A stretch of DNA of 64,000 bases from assembly GCA_018402565.1 (NCBI GenBank), contig JAGYIQ010000004.1, forward strand, positions 248,001 to 312,000, read 5' to 3'. The position numbers and the translations under genes were made by a program. The stretch comes from Pirellulaceae bacterium. GTDB taxonomy: Bacteria > Planctomycetota > Planctomycetia > Pirellulales > Pirellulaceae. Within the stretch, counting starts at the first letter, position 1, and the number at the start of each line of letters is the position of its first letter. The notes below the pieces were generated by a model. That model saw only the letters and a program-made list of their open reading frames with translations, made no database searches and had not been told where the DNA came from. Shown here in pieces: positions 25,652-35,300 of the stretch.

Positions 25652-27451
25652 ATGCAACAAGACAGAATTAGAAATTTTTGCATCATCGCCCACATCGACC
25701 ACGGGAAGAGCACCCTGGCGGATCGCTTGTTGGAGCAGACGGGCACGGTATCGACGCGGGCCATGAAAGCCCAGTTGCTGGACGATTTGGAATTGGAGCG
25801 TGAACGCGGGATCACGATCAAGGCCAAAGCCGTGACGATGGACTACAAACACGCGGATGGCAACACCTACGAGCTGAACCTGATTGACACGCCGGGGCAC
25901 GTCGATTTCCACTACGAAGTGTCACGTTCGTTGGCGGCCTGTGAAGGGGCGTTGTTGGTGGTCGATGCGTTTCAAGGGATCGAAGCCCAGACGATGGCCA
26001 ATACTTACGCGGCCCTGGAACAGAATCTGGAAATCATCCCGGTCATCAACAAAATCGACCTGCAGCACCATCGGGCGGATGAGGTGGCCGAGGAAATCGT
26101 CCAGGTGCTGGGCGTGGACCCCGACAAAATCTTGCGGTGCAGCGCCAAGACGGGTCTGGGCATCCCGGAATTGCTAGAAGCCATTGTGGCTCGGCTGCCA
26201 GCCCCCAAGGGCGCGATCGCGGCCCCGCCGCAGGCCATGGTCTTTGATTCTCACTACGACGACTATCGCGGCGTGATCACGTACGTGCGGATGATGCAAG
26301 GCGAGATCAATAAAGGGCAAAAGATTCGCTTCCTCCGCGTGGGAGCCAACCACGACGTGTTGGAATTGGGGCATTTCCGCCCGCAACGCGTGGCCACTCA
26401 GAAGCTGACGGCTGGCCAGGTGGGCTACCTGATCTGCAACATCAAGTCGTTGACCGAGGTGGACACGGGCGATACGGTCAGCATCCCCGGCGACAACGCC
26501 GCGGCACCGCTGCCAGGCTACAAAAAACCCAAGCGGATGGTCTACTGCGGGCTGTTCCCTTCGGACGGCCAGGAGTTCTCCGAACTGCGGGACTCCTTGA
26601 CCAAACTGCAGATCAATGACCCGAGTTTCGAGTTCGAGCCCGAATCCAGCGACGCGTTGGGCTTCGGATTCCGCTGTGGCTTCTTGGGGCTGCTGCACAT
26701 GGAGATTATCCAGCAACGCTTGGAGCAAGAAGCCAATCTGGATCTGGTGCAAACGGCTCCGAATGTGACCTACGAGATCCTGCTGCGGAGCGGCGAGGTG
26801 TTGGAGATTCACAAGCCACAGGACGTGCCCGACGCGGGAGAGATCGCCGAGTTTCGCCAACCGATTGTCCGCTGCAATTTTCTTGTGCCGGAAGAATTTG
26901 TGGGCACGATCATGAAACTGTGCCAAGAGCGACGGGGCGTGCAATCCGGACAGGAATATCTGGGCGGCCGAGTCTTGGTGACGTACGACCTGCCTCTGGC
27001 CGAGGTGATCTACGACCTGCACGACAAATTGAAGAGCTCGACCCGTGGCTACGGCACCATGGACTACGAACTGATCGGTTACCAACCCGCCCAATTGGCT
27101 CGTGTGGATATCCTGGTCAATGGCAATCGGGTCGATGCCTTGAGCATCATCTGCAATCGCGACGACGCCGAGCGACGCGGCCGAGTCGTGGCCAAGAAAC
27201 TCAAGGACGAAATCAGTCGCCACATGTTCGAAATCGCCGTGCAAGCCGCCATTGGTGGCAAGATTGTAGCTCGCGAGACCGTCAAGGCTCTGCGGAAAAA
27301 CGTGACCGCAAAATGTTACGGTGGTGACATCTCGCGGAAGAAAAAATTGTGGGCCAAACAAAAAGAAGGCAAGAAGCGGATGAAGTCGATCGGCAACGTC
27401 GACATCCCGCAAAAGGCCTTCATGGCGGTGCTGGAAACCGGCGAGAAGTAA
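25652..27451 (+). CDS. lepA: Elongation factor 4 (back-translocating GTPase)
   Basis: 599 residues, the standard length. EF-4 binds the ribosome and acts in back-translocation or initiation quality under stress. G1 is AHIDHGKSTL (residues ~10-19), G3 DTPGHVDF, G4 NKID; EF-4-specific features are GFRCGFLGLLHMEI and the C-terminal domain KLKDEISRHMFEIAVQAAIG with AKCYGGDISRKKKLWAKQKEGK (quoted in part). The ATG (MQQDRIRNF) is chosen for the family N-terminus; the frame is open 48 nt upstream. It appears monocistronic. Confidence 0.97.
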   Translation: MQQDRIRNFCIIAHIDHGKSTLADRLLEQTGTVSTRAMKAQLLDDLELERERGITIKAKAVTMDYKHADGNTYELNLIDTPGHVDFHYEVSRSLAACEGALLVVDAFQGIEAQTMANTYAALEQNLEIIPVINKIDLQHHRADEVAEEIVQVLGVDPDKILRCSAKTGLGIPELLEAIVARLPAPKGAIAAPPQAMVFDSHYDDYRGVITYVRMMQGEINKGQKIRFLRVGANHDVLELGHFRPQRVATQKLTAGQVGYLICNIKSLTEVDTGDTVSIPGDNAAAPLPGYKKPKRMVYCGLFPSDGQEFSELRDSLTKLQINDPSFEFEPESSDALGFGFRCGFLGLLHMEIIQQRLEQEANLDLVQTAPNVTYEILLRSGEVLEIHKPQDVPDAGEIAEFRQPIVRCNFLVPEEFVGTIMKLCQERRGVQSGQEYLGGRVLVTYDLPLAEVIYDLHDKLKSSTRGYGTMDYELIGYQPAQLARVDILVNGNRVDALSIICNRDDAERRGRVVAKKLKDEISRHMFEIAVQAAIGGKIVARETVKALRKNVTAKCYGGDISRKKKLWAKQKEGKKRMKSIGNVDIPQKAFMAVLETGEK

Positions 27452-27535
27452 GGAAACGAGCGGACTCACTACAGTCCACTTTGGCCCAAGCACGAGTGAC
27501 TGGGCCCGTCGAAACTACGCAAGGAAGCGTTGATC

Positions 27536-29569
27536 ATGCGACAAGAACCAGGAAGCCTGCCCCCCGTTGCGAGCCCGCGGACCGCGGGCTCGATTTCGCA
27601 GATATCCCACCCGTCGGTTTGGTGGGACCTAGCCCTCTTGGCCCTGTTTGCGGGCTCGGTTTTTTTCACCCAATTGGGTGGTGCCAAGTTGTGGGACCGG
27701 GACGAGCCGCGTAACGCTGGCTGCGCCGCCGAGATGCTGGCGAGGGGCGATTGGGTCACCCCCATGTTCAACGACGAACTGCGGGGCCAGAAACCCGTCC
27801 TGACCTACTGGCTGATGATGTCGGCCATGGCCGTGTGGGGGACAACCGAGTTCGCGGCGAGGTTCTGGTCGGCAGCCCTGGGTGTGGGGACGGTCCTGCT
27901 GACGTACCTGTGGACGCGGCACCTGTTGTGCGCCGGGCTCGCCCGCTGGGCAGCGATCGTCCTGTCCACCACCTTGATGTTCACAATGGCTTCCCGAGCG
28001 GCCACGCCGGATGCGCCGTTGATATTTTTCTCGACGTTGGCCATCACACTCTACACCCTGCTGACCTTCCGCGCGGCCACCGCTACGAACTGGGACGAGG
28101 TATTGGCTGACGACTTGTCGACGCGACTGCGAGTCCCGGGCCGCTGGTTTCCCGACTGGCGGGGCGCGGCACTGATTTACGCCGCCATGTCCCTGGGGGT
28201 TTTGGCCAAGGGTCCAGTGGCCGTCGTGCTGCCGACCTTGATCATTGGTTTGTTTATTCTGATCGAGACTTCGCGGCCCAGCTTTCTCGCCGCGGTCGGA
28301 CCGAGCGAAACGGCCGGCCGGAGCGGGTTCCGTGGCAGCAGCGTACGATTCTTGCATCGCTGCCTGACGGTGGCTCACCCAGGACGATTTTTCCGTGCGG
28401 TCGGGCAAATGCAACCGTGGTGGTTGGTCGCCATGGTCAGCCTGATCGCCCTGCCCTGGTTCGTTTGGGTGGGACTACGCACGGAGGGCGAGTTCCTGCA
28501 ACTGTTCTTTTTACGTGAGCACTTGGAGCGAGCGACCACGGCCATGGAGGGACATCGCGGCGGCTGGTGGTTCTACCCACTGGCGATCGTGTTTGGCGTT
28601 TTCCCCTGGAGCATTTTTGTTGTCCCGAGCTTGCTGACGTTGTGGCAGTCAGGAAAGACGCCGCGGCATTGGCCGAGTGGCCTGACCTTGGCCCTGGTGT
28701 GGGTTGGCCTGCAAGTTGTCGTGTTTTCTTTGGCATCAACCAAGCTGCCCAGTTACGTCACGCCCTGCTATTCGGCCGTGGCCGTGCTCTTGGCGATCGT
28801 GCCCTGGCAATTGAGCCGAGGGCAATTGAACTTACGCCCGCTCTGGCTGCGAGCCGGGTGGGCCACGTGGCTGCTGGTCGGTATCGTCGTCGCGGCGGCC
28901 TTATGGATCTTGGTGACCCGCGAAATGGGCTGGCCGGTGCGGTGGCTACCTTTGATCGGCGCGGTTCTGGTGCTGGGCGGTTTGTTGGCAGCCTACTTTT
29001 ATGAGCAGCAGCGACCGCAGCGAGTGGCGCAGACCTTGGTGGCCACCAGTTGGTTGTTTACCGTCTTGGTCTTCGGCTTTGCCACGTCCTATGTTTCCCA
29101 GTTTCGAACGACCGACGAATTGTGGGAGATCGCGCGTTCTCGGCAACAGACCGATGGCCGCTTGGCCGGCTATCGCGATCTGGAGTCCACCTGGGTGTAT
29201 TATGCTGGACAACCGATTTGGGAATTGGACGCGGACGCAGACACCAACGGGACAGCCACTGTCACTGGGACGGATACCGCTGGGGGAACAAACTCGAGTG
29301 CCGATCCCCTGCAACGCGACCATGATTGGCAAGTTAAACCACGGGCGACCGTGGCCGAGTTCTTACGACATCACCCGAGTTCGTGCATCGTGACACCCGA
29401 GCAGCATCTGCCAGAATTGCTGTCGAAACTGCCAGCCGGCTACGGGCCGCTGGCCACCCGACCCGACTTCCTGACCAAAAACCAATTGGTGCTCGTGGGT
29501 CCATTGACTGAACCCGCGGTGGAACGGGTGGCGGAGCAGCCCCACGACGCGGCGACGCCGCGACACTGA
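27536..29569 (+). CDS. ArnT-like glycosyltransferase, GT39/PMT superfamily
   Basis: 677 residues, about 11-12 membrane helices. The first periplasmic loop has the catalytic-type acidic pair in LWDRDEPRNAGCAAEML, followed by RGQKPVLTYWLMM, as in ArnT and related polyprenyl-phosphate-sugar transferases. It probably moves a lipid-linked sugar to lipid A, a glycan or protein on the periplasmic face; the substrate is not known. The C-terminal ~180 residues form a soluble domain with a short Thr/Gly-rich repeat (DTNGTATVTGTDTAGGTN). The ATG at 27536 has AAGGAAG upstream. The TGA stop is inside the first unit of a 15-nt tandem array. Confidence 0.85.
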   Translation: MRQEPGSLPPVASPRTAGSISQISHPSVWWDLALLALFAGSVFFTQLGGAKLWDRDEPRNAGCAAEMLARGDWVTPMFNDELRGQKPVLTYWLMMSAMAVWGTTEFAARFWSAALGVGTVLLTYLWTRHLLCAGLARWAAIVLSTTLMFTMASRAATPDAPLIFFSTLAITLYTLLTFRAATATNWDEVLADDLSTRLRVPGRWFPDWRGAALIYAAMSLGVLAKGPVAVVLPTLIIGLFILIETSRPSFLAAVGPSETAGRSGFRGSSVRFLHRCLTVAHPGRFFRAVGQMQPWWLVAMVSLIALPWFVWVGLRTEGEFLQLFFLREHLERATTAMEGHRGGWWFYPLAIVFGVFPWSIFVVPSLLTLWQSGKTPRHWPSGLTLALVWVGLQVVVFSLASTKLPSYVTPCYSAVAVLLAIVPWQLSRGQLNLRPLWLRAGWATWLLVGIVVAAALWILVTREMGWPVRWLPLIGAVLVLGGLLAAYFYEQQRPQRVAQTLVATSWLFTVLVFGFATSYVSQFRTTDELWEIARSRQQTDGRLAGYRDLESTWVYYAGQPIWELDADADTNGTATVTGTDTAGGTNSSADPLQRDHDWQVKPRATVAEFLRHHPSSCIVTPEQHLPELLSKLPAGYGPLATRPDFLTKNQLVLVGPLTEPAVERVAEQPHDAATPRH

Positions 29570-29650
29570 GACTGCCGACACTGAGACGGCCAACTCTGAG
29601 ACTGCCAATACTGAGACTGCCGACACTGAGACTGCCGACACTGAGACTGC
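29561..29650. repeat. 15-nt tandem array, six copies, overlapping a stop codon
   Basis: Units CGACACTGAGACTGC start at 29561, 29576, 29591, 29606, 29621 and 29636, with up to three substitutions in the middle copies. The TGA stop of the glycosyltransferase (29567-29569) is in the first unit. The array fills the gap to the convergent propeller gene. Confidence 0.92.
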
Positions 29651-29672
29651 CGATCAGAGGCTGGGTTGCGGG

Positions 29673-31652
29673 CTAATTGCCGAAGGGATTGCCGAACGGG
29701 TTGTTTTCGGCCGGCGGTGTTGTCGGGGCCGCACCACCGCCGAACGGATTGCCGCCGCCAAAATCGCCAAACGGATTGAATTCGCCGGCATCAGCGGGCC
29801 TCGGAGCGGCCTCGTTCTCCAAATCGGATTGACCGATCTCCTCGACTTCGGTTGGACGGCGGTACAGCGGCACCAGCGAATTGGTGGGCCGGAAGCACAC
29901 GACTTGGCCGGTCCGGCTTTGCAGGTAGACGCGATCCGAAACCAAGTTGACAACCCCTTCCCAGTCGCCCGGGATCGACAGGGTCCCCAGGCGATTGCCG
30001 GTGCGAATGTCCAACGCGACGAGTTCGCGATCGAGCGACTTGGCGAAGATACGGTCGCGAGTGACGGTGAGGACCTTCTGGATTCCGGTGGCTCGGAAGG
30101 ACGGGATCATCTTACCGGTCCGCATATCGATGGCCCGCATGTTGCCAACTTCATCGACCAGCAACGCGGCGACTTGGTCGGTTGTGCCGATCAGACTTTC
30201 GACATCGACGGACGGCGCCAGGCGGATGCCGCTATCGCCACCGTCCGCCCGCTGCGAATCGGTTTCCCGCGTGGCGGGTGCAGCGGCTCCAAACGGGTTG
30301 GCAGCACCGCCAGCGAATGGATCCTGGTTGGCGGCAGGGGCACCGAAGGGGTTGGCGGCAGCGGGCGTTCCAAACGGATTGGCGGCTGGGGCACCAAACG
30401 GATCGTCGGCGGCTTGAGTGTCGGTCGCAGCAGCCCCAAACGGATTGGCTGGTGGAGCGGCGGCAAACGGATCGGCGGCCGCACCGCCGAAGGGATTGGC
30501 CGGATCGCTGGGCGCCGCAGGTTCGGCATCAGCGGGAGCCGATCCCTCTCCGGGCGAGTTGAGATCGCCATTCCAGCGGACAAAGACGGGGGTTTGAGCG
30601 ACGGGTTCGCCAGCGAATTCTGTCCAAACTTCCAGACCGGAGGACTGCGAAAAGCACTTGATGGCTCCGGTATCTTCGACCACCAACAGCAGGTTGCCGA
30701 TACCTGCCGGGGATACCTTGGCTGGTTGGGCGGTGGGGATGCCGAAGATCGGTCGAGCGGGCGAGGGCTTGAGCGAGACGTAAACCTGGTCCTCGACGGC
30801 CCACACGTAAGAGTTCTCCAACTCGGTCAGCGGCAGTTGCAGGCGACCATGGAAGCCGCCCATATCGGAACGGAACCGGTTGGTGCCGAACGGCGTCAGC
30901 AACTCCAACCGGCCGTTGGCACCGGGGGAGATGACGCGGTTGCCCGCGATCACGGGCCCCGCTCCGGGCAGGTTGCGCAGGCCGAAGTGTCGCAACAGTT
31001 CGCCGTTGCGAGCATCCAGGATGTCGATACTGGTACCGTGGGTGATCGCCACGTAATCGCTACTGACGGCGTACCCCAACAGAGGACCGGGGCCCTTTTC
31101 GAGCCGCTGGGTCCACAACACGCCGCCCGTCTCGGCGTCCATCGCCTGGACCTGGCCATCGGTGGAAACGAAGAACACGCGAGCGTTGGGGACAAAGTCG
31201 ACCGATTCGGTCACGGTCAGTCCGCGTCGTTCCAACAACTCCTTGCGGACCTGGGCCAACTGCAGAGCACCCTTGACGCCCAGCACCTTTCCGTGCAAGC
31301 CGCGTTCGCGACTGCTGACCACTTCGCGACCGTTTTCGGTCTGCAGAGTGACCAAGACCTCGATCGAATCGGGCACCTCGACCGGGTTGGGCCCGGTGAC
31401 GGATTCCTTGGTGAGCGTGAAGGCCGCGGTGGATTCACGCGGGATAAAAACCTTCAGCGGCATGGCCGCTCGATTCGTGACACTGGCGGGCGCATTGGCA
31501 TGCCACAACCGCGTCAGGCCAAGTCGACTCTCGACGTCCGATTGCCGGCCAGCTCGGCTCTGAGCGACCGCGGAGTCGGTCGCCAGGAACGCACTTCCGG
31601 CCAACAAAACCAAGTTGAGAACGAATGACTTGCGTGCGGAATGAAAAATCAT
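29673..31652 (-). CDS. Exported PQQ-like beta-propeller protein with NPFG repeats
   Basis: 659 residues. A signal peptide (SFVLNLVLLAGSAFLATDSAVA) is followed by propeller blades of PQQ type (VFFVSTDGQVQAMDAETGGVLWTQRL, IKCFSQSSGLEVWTEF, LVALDIRTGNRLGTLSIPG, VYLQSRTGQVVCFRP; quoted in parts). An insertion at about residues 390-480 and the C-terminus are made of NPFG/DPFA repeats in Ala/Pro-rich sequence. The enzymatic PQQ ligands of dehydrogenases are not apparent, so it is more likely a structural or binding propeller. The ATG at 31652 fits the signal peptide; a second ATG eight codons upstream is possible. Confidence 0.8.
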   Translation of the reverse strand: MIFHSARKSFVLNLVLLAGSAFLATDSAVAQSRAGRQSDVESRLGLTRLWHANAPASVTNRAAMPLKVFIPRESTAAFTLTKESVTGPNPVEVPDSIEVLVTLQTENGREVVSSRERGLHGKVLGVKGALQLAQVRKELLERRGLTVTESVDFVPNARVFFVSTDGQVQAMDAETGGVLWTQRLEKGPGPLLGYAVSSDYVAITHGTSIDILDARNGELLRHFGLRNLPGAGPVIAGNRVISPGANGRLELLTPFGTNRFRSDMGGFHGRLQLPLTELENSYVWAVEDQVYVSLKPSPARPIFGIPTAQPAKVSPAGIGNLLLVVEDTGAIKCFSQSSGLEVWTEFAGEPVAQTPVFVRWNGDLNSPGEGSAPADAEPAAPSDPANPFGGAAADPFAAAPPANPFGAAATDTQAADDPFGAPAANPFGTPAAANPFGAPAANQDPFAGGAANPFGAAAPATRETDSQRADGGDSGIRLAPSVDVESLIGTTDQVAALLVDEVGNMRAIDMRTGKMIPSFRATGIQKVLTVTRDRIFAKSLDRELVALDIRTGNRLGTLSIPGDWEGVVNLVSDRVYLQSRTGQVVCFRPTNSLVPLYRRPTEVEEIGQSDLENEAAPRPADAGEFNPFGDFGGGNPFGGGAAPTTPPAENNPFGNPFGN

Positions 31653-32307
31653 AGTCGACTCAGCTTTCGAAAACATCAATGTCCGTGTGCGGAGAAGTCC
31701 GCACCGCCCGGCGAGCGGCCCCCAGGACCCCGTACCAGCCCACATCTGGACCAGCCCGTCCTCGGACCAGCCACTTGACTCGGTTGTCCGTACCCTGGGA
31801 GAGCCCAAATACGCGCGGCCCGACGGCACTGCCGCGGACCGGTTGGGCGGGTACGATTCTATTAAGTTTAGTTGCCGATTCTAGAAACCCGCGCCGTTTT
31901 CGGCAAATAATCCGGCAAAACGCGTTCGAAGTCGGCGGGAACGGTCGGCGCGGTCCCCCGTCGCAGGGCTCTCAGAACCCGGAACGCACCGACACGGCCT
32001 GCGACAATCGACGGATCGTGACGACTTTAGCGATTGGGCACGTGTCCTAGACCAAATTCTTCGGATTCCCTACGATAAACGCGCATTTTGGTGGCCGAAG
32101 ACGGGGTCACCAAGTGGTCGCTTCTGGTCGGGACAGGCTGGCGGGTCGGGTAGGAGCGGAGCGGCGAACGAGGGCGTGGGAATGTACCGATCCGCGGCGG
32201 GCCTTGATTCGTGGCTCAAGCCTGGAGGGTTTGATCCGTGGGGTTTGATCCGTGGCGTTTGATCCGCGGGACTGAAGGTCAGTGACAAACACGAGCAGGT
32301 CGAGAGC
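31653..32307. other. 655-bp divergent intergenic region
   Basis: It lies between the NPFG propeller gene (minus) and the 1382-residue gene (plus). No convincing coding frame, RNA or promoter was identified. The only recognisable structure is a 14-nt tandem repeat at 32227-32268. Confidence 0.5.
32227..32268. repeat. 14-nt tandem repeat, three copies
   Basis: GGGTTTGATCCGTG occurs at 32227 and 32241, with GCGTTTGATCCGCG at 32255. It is 40 nt upstream of the start of the 1382-residue gene. Confidence 0.85.
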
Positions 32308-35300
32308 GTGGAAGAGAAAAAACGATTGACATTCCCTGACCTGCAAGTTTCGCTTGAACGAGTATTGGGCCCGTTGATCTTCTCGTCCGGACACTGCGAA
32401 CCTCAGTTTTTTTCGGCCTTGGACCAGGTATTTCAGGTGGCGGTAGACGGCCCTGGGTCGAGGCCAGGGTCGGGTCTGGAGCCGTCGTCCAACTCGCCGG
32501 CGGGCGGGGCGGGGGACTCGTGGTCGACCTTGGTGGTCGTGCGTCGCTTGTTGTGGGAGGCGACTGAAGTCCTGCCGGGGTTGTCGCCGGCGTTTGCGGA
32601 TTGTCGCCGTGCGCAGCGTTTGATCGATTTTGTCTTTGGTAGATTGTTGCCGGCCTACCGCGAGTTCCACGTCGACTTATTCTTTCATTTGTCCGATGCC
32701 GACTTATTCCAGCCCTTTTTTGTGGGCAGTTGTTTTGAGGCGGCGTTGTCACTCCCGGATGTGGACGAGTGGACAGACCAGGACCTGCAGCAGGTGCTCA
32801 ACGGCTTGAACGATTATGTCGGCTACCGTCCGGTGGCCACTTTGGAACAGGTTCAGCACACGACTTATGCCCACGAGCGTTTTCGTCCGGTCCCGGTCTA
32901 CATCCGCGGTGCGGGTGTGGCAACGGGCCCCGCTCAGAGCTTGATCAAGCGGAGCCTGGAGATCTTGCAGCAGGTACCCGCCAATTTGTTGCAGGAAGCG
33001 TACTTCGATCCGGGGAATCTGCAAGAACTGGCGATCGACGTGCGAGCGTACGATTTTGATCACCCGGTCAACAAGCGGCCCAACTACCATTTTGGTCTGT
33101 GGGACCCGGATCGCATCGACGCCCAGGGAAACTACACGCGGTTCATCGTTCATCAAATGATGATCGAGGCCTTGTTGAAACGAATTGAAGTGTCGGAGCA
33201 ACCGCGAGAGCAGGCGGAATTTGAAGTCGCGGGAACCTTGGTTGGGACCATTCTGATGGGGGCCGGGGTCAGTGGCAGCGGCCCGGACAGCCATGACTCG
33301 ACGGTGACATTGTCCAGTCTGATGCCGATCATCGCCAACTATCGTGACGACTACTACGACTGGTTGTTGGAGACCGTGCATGGTCCCCACCGCGAGTCGT
33401 TGGAGAAAGAACTGCAGGTCAAGCGACAACCGTTTGGGGGTGTCCGGCAACATCTCAACGCGGAACTGGGGGCCCGGCGGGCGACACAGGTGCAGCATGT
33501 TCAGCTGTCCAAAATTTTTGCCAAGATGGGCTATCCGGCAGCGGCGGCGCGGCAAGCCGCGATTGTGCCGGTCACTTCGGCTCGCATGATTTGCCAGATC
33601 GACTGTTTGTTGGCGTCGGCCGCCGAAAAATGTGTCAAGCGGTCGCTGCATGAGTGCCAAGCGGACTTGCTGCAAATCGAGCAGACGGTGGTGCGGGGCA
33701 TCGATTGCGGCGCGCTTTTGGATCCCTGGTGTTTGCTGGGATTTGACGGCAACTACCCATTGTTCCCGGCGGTCGAGAACTCGGTGGCCGACCACCGCGC
33801 CGACGACTTGGTCGGCATCGTGGAACACACGCTGGACATCTATTCGCACCTGTTGGCTGAAGCGGCTGTCTCGGACGACAGCGACTTGTTCATGGATGTC
33901 CGGGCGAATTTTTCGCGGATGATGCAGTGGTGGCGGAAGTACGCGGCCCACGAAGTCTCTTCCCTGCAGGCTGTCGATGCGGCCCGGATCTTGAACGCGG
34001 CCGAATTGGTGGCCGAAGCGTTGCGTCTCTGGAAGGCGGCGGGCGCTGCCGCTGGTGACGTGCGATTCTGGGCTCAGCACGCCAGTATTTTTGATTCGCC
34101 GAAGGCCTATCAATTGGTGGTCGACGCCCTGTTGGAGCGGAAGGACACGGTGGCTTCCCAGGCCTTGTTGGTGCATTGGCTCAGCCAAGCTCGCGACATC
34201 GGTTTGGTGCAAGGCGAGACGTCTTACCATGAACTGGTCCTGGCCTGGCTGGGCCTGCAACAGGACCGCTTCAACCAGGCTGAAAACTTCGCACAACGCG
34301 AGGCAGTTTGGCAGCAAATTCGTAAGTTTTACGATTATTTAGAAGTCAACGCTGACGAGTATTGGCAAGTCCCCGAGTTTCAAGTGCCGGCGGACAGCGA
34401 TTTTGGTCGCGGCAGGTCGCTGGATTCAGCGGCAGATCGTGGCGGACCGCCAGATGCGACCGACGCGGACTTCGACGACGAGGGTGATGACGACTTCGAC
34501 GACGAGGATCTGGAAGAGGAGGAAGAGGACGACGCCCTGGATCCCCTGTTCGGCGCGGCCTACGAGGACGTGGTCTATACCGATTCCACCGACGACGGTG
34601 TCGAGGGCCCCATCTACGAGACGGACACGTCCAAGCAAGATGCCTTGGAAGCGGAAGCCGATCGGATTATCGATCGCTTGAGTTTCCTCAACACGCTGGC
34701 GATCCTCTGGTTCGAAGCCTCGCACATTCCGCTGCCGGTACTCAGTGTGGAGGAGTTGTCGGCGAGCGACATCGAACAAGTGCGGCAACGCAACGAGGTA
34801 CTGGAGACATGGATCAACCAAGCCGCCGACTACCAAACCGGCCTGACTCGTTTGCTGCATCATGTCCTCGGCATGCGTCTGCCGAAAAGCAGTGATGTCT
34901 CCGCCTTGATGGAATACGATCGATTGCGTCTGATCAAAGAGACGCTGCTGGATCGCATCACCGCCACCAACGTGGAGATGCACATGGCGGTCGTTGGCCT
35001 GCGATCCGTCCAACACGGTTTGGCCGCCTTGATCGGCGATACGCCTTTCGGTGAACTCCCTCCCAGCGTGTCGGAGCCGGAATGGCTGCGATTGTTCGCC
35101 GGCATCCTGACGCGAAACACCGAGTGGGTGAGTCGCGACTTCAGCGGGTTGCTGCACGAATTGGCAGAGAAACCGCTGCTGTATGTCCCCTTGGGACGCG
35201 GGGGCAATGCCGACGAGATGATCTCGACGCGCGTCCGGCAGCAGTGCTTCCAACGGGCCTTGGCCAGTCTGCCGTTGATGGGCATGTTCCAGGCCACCGT

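Noticed and set aside
26174-27493. Minus-strand 439-residue open frame
   Set aside because: It is antisense to lepA, whose protein is fully recognisable.
29829-31628. Plus-strand 599-residue open frame
   Set aside because: It is the antisense shadow of the NPFG propeller gene, with no domain and no start signal.
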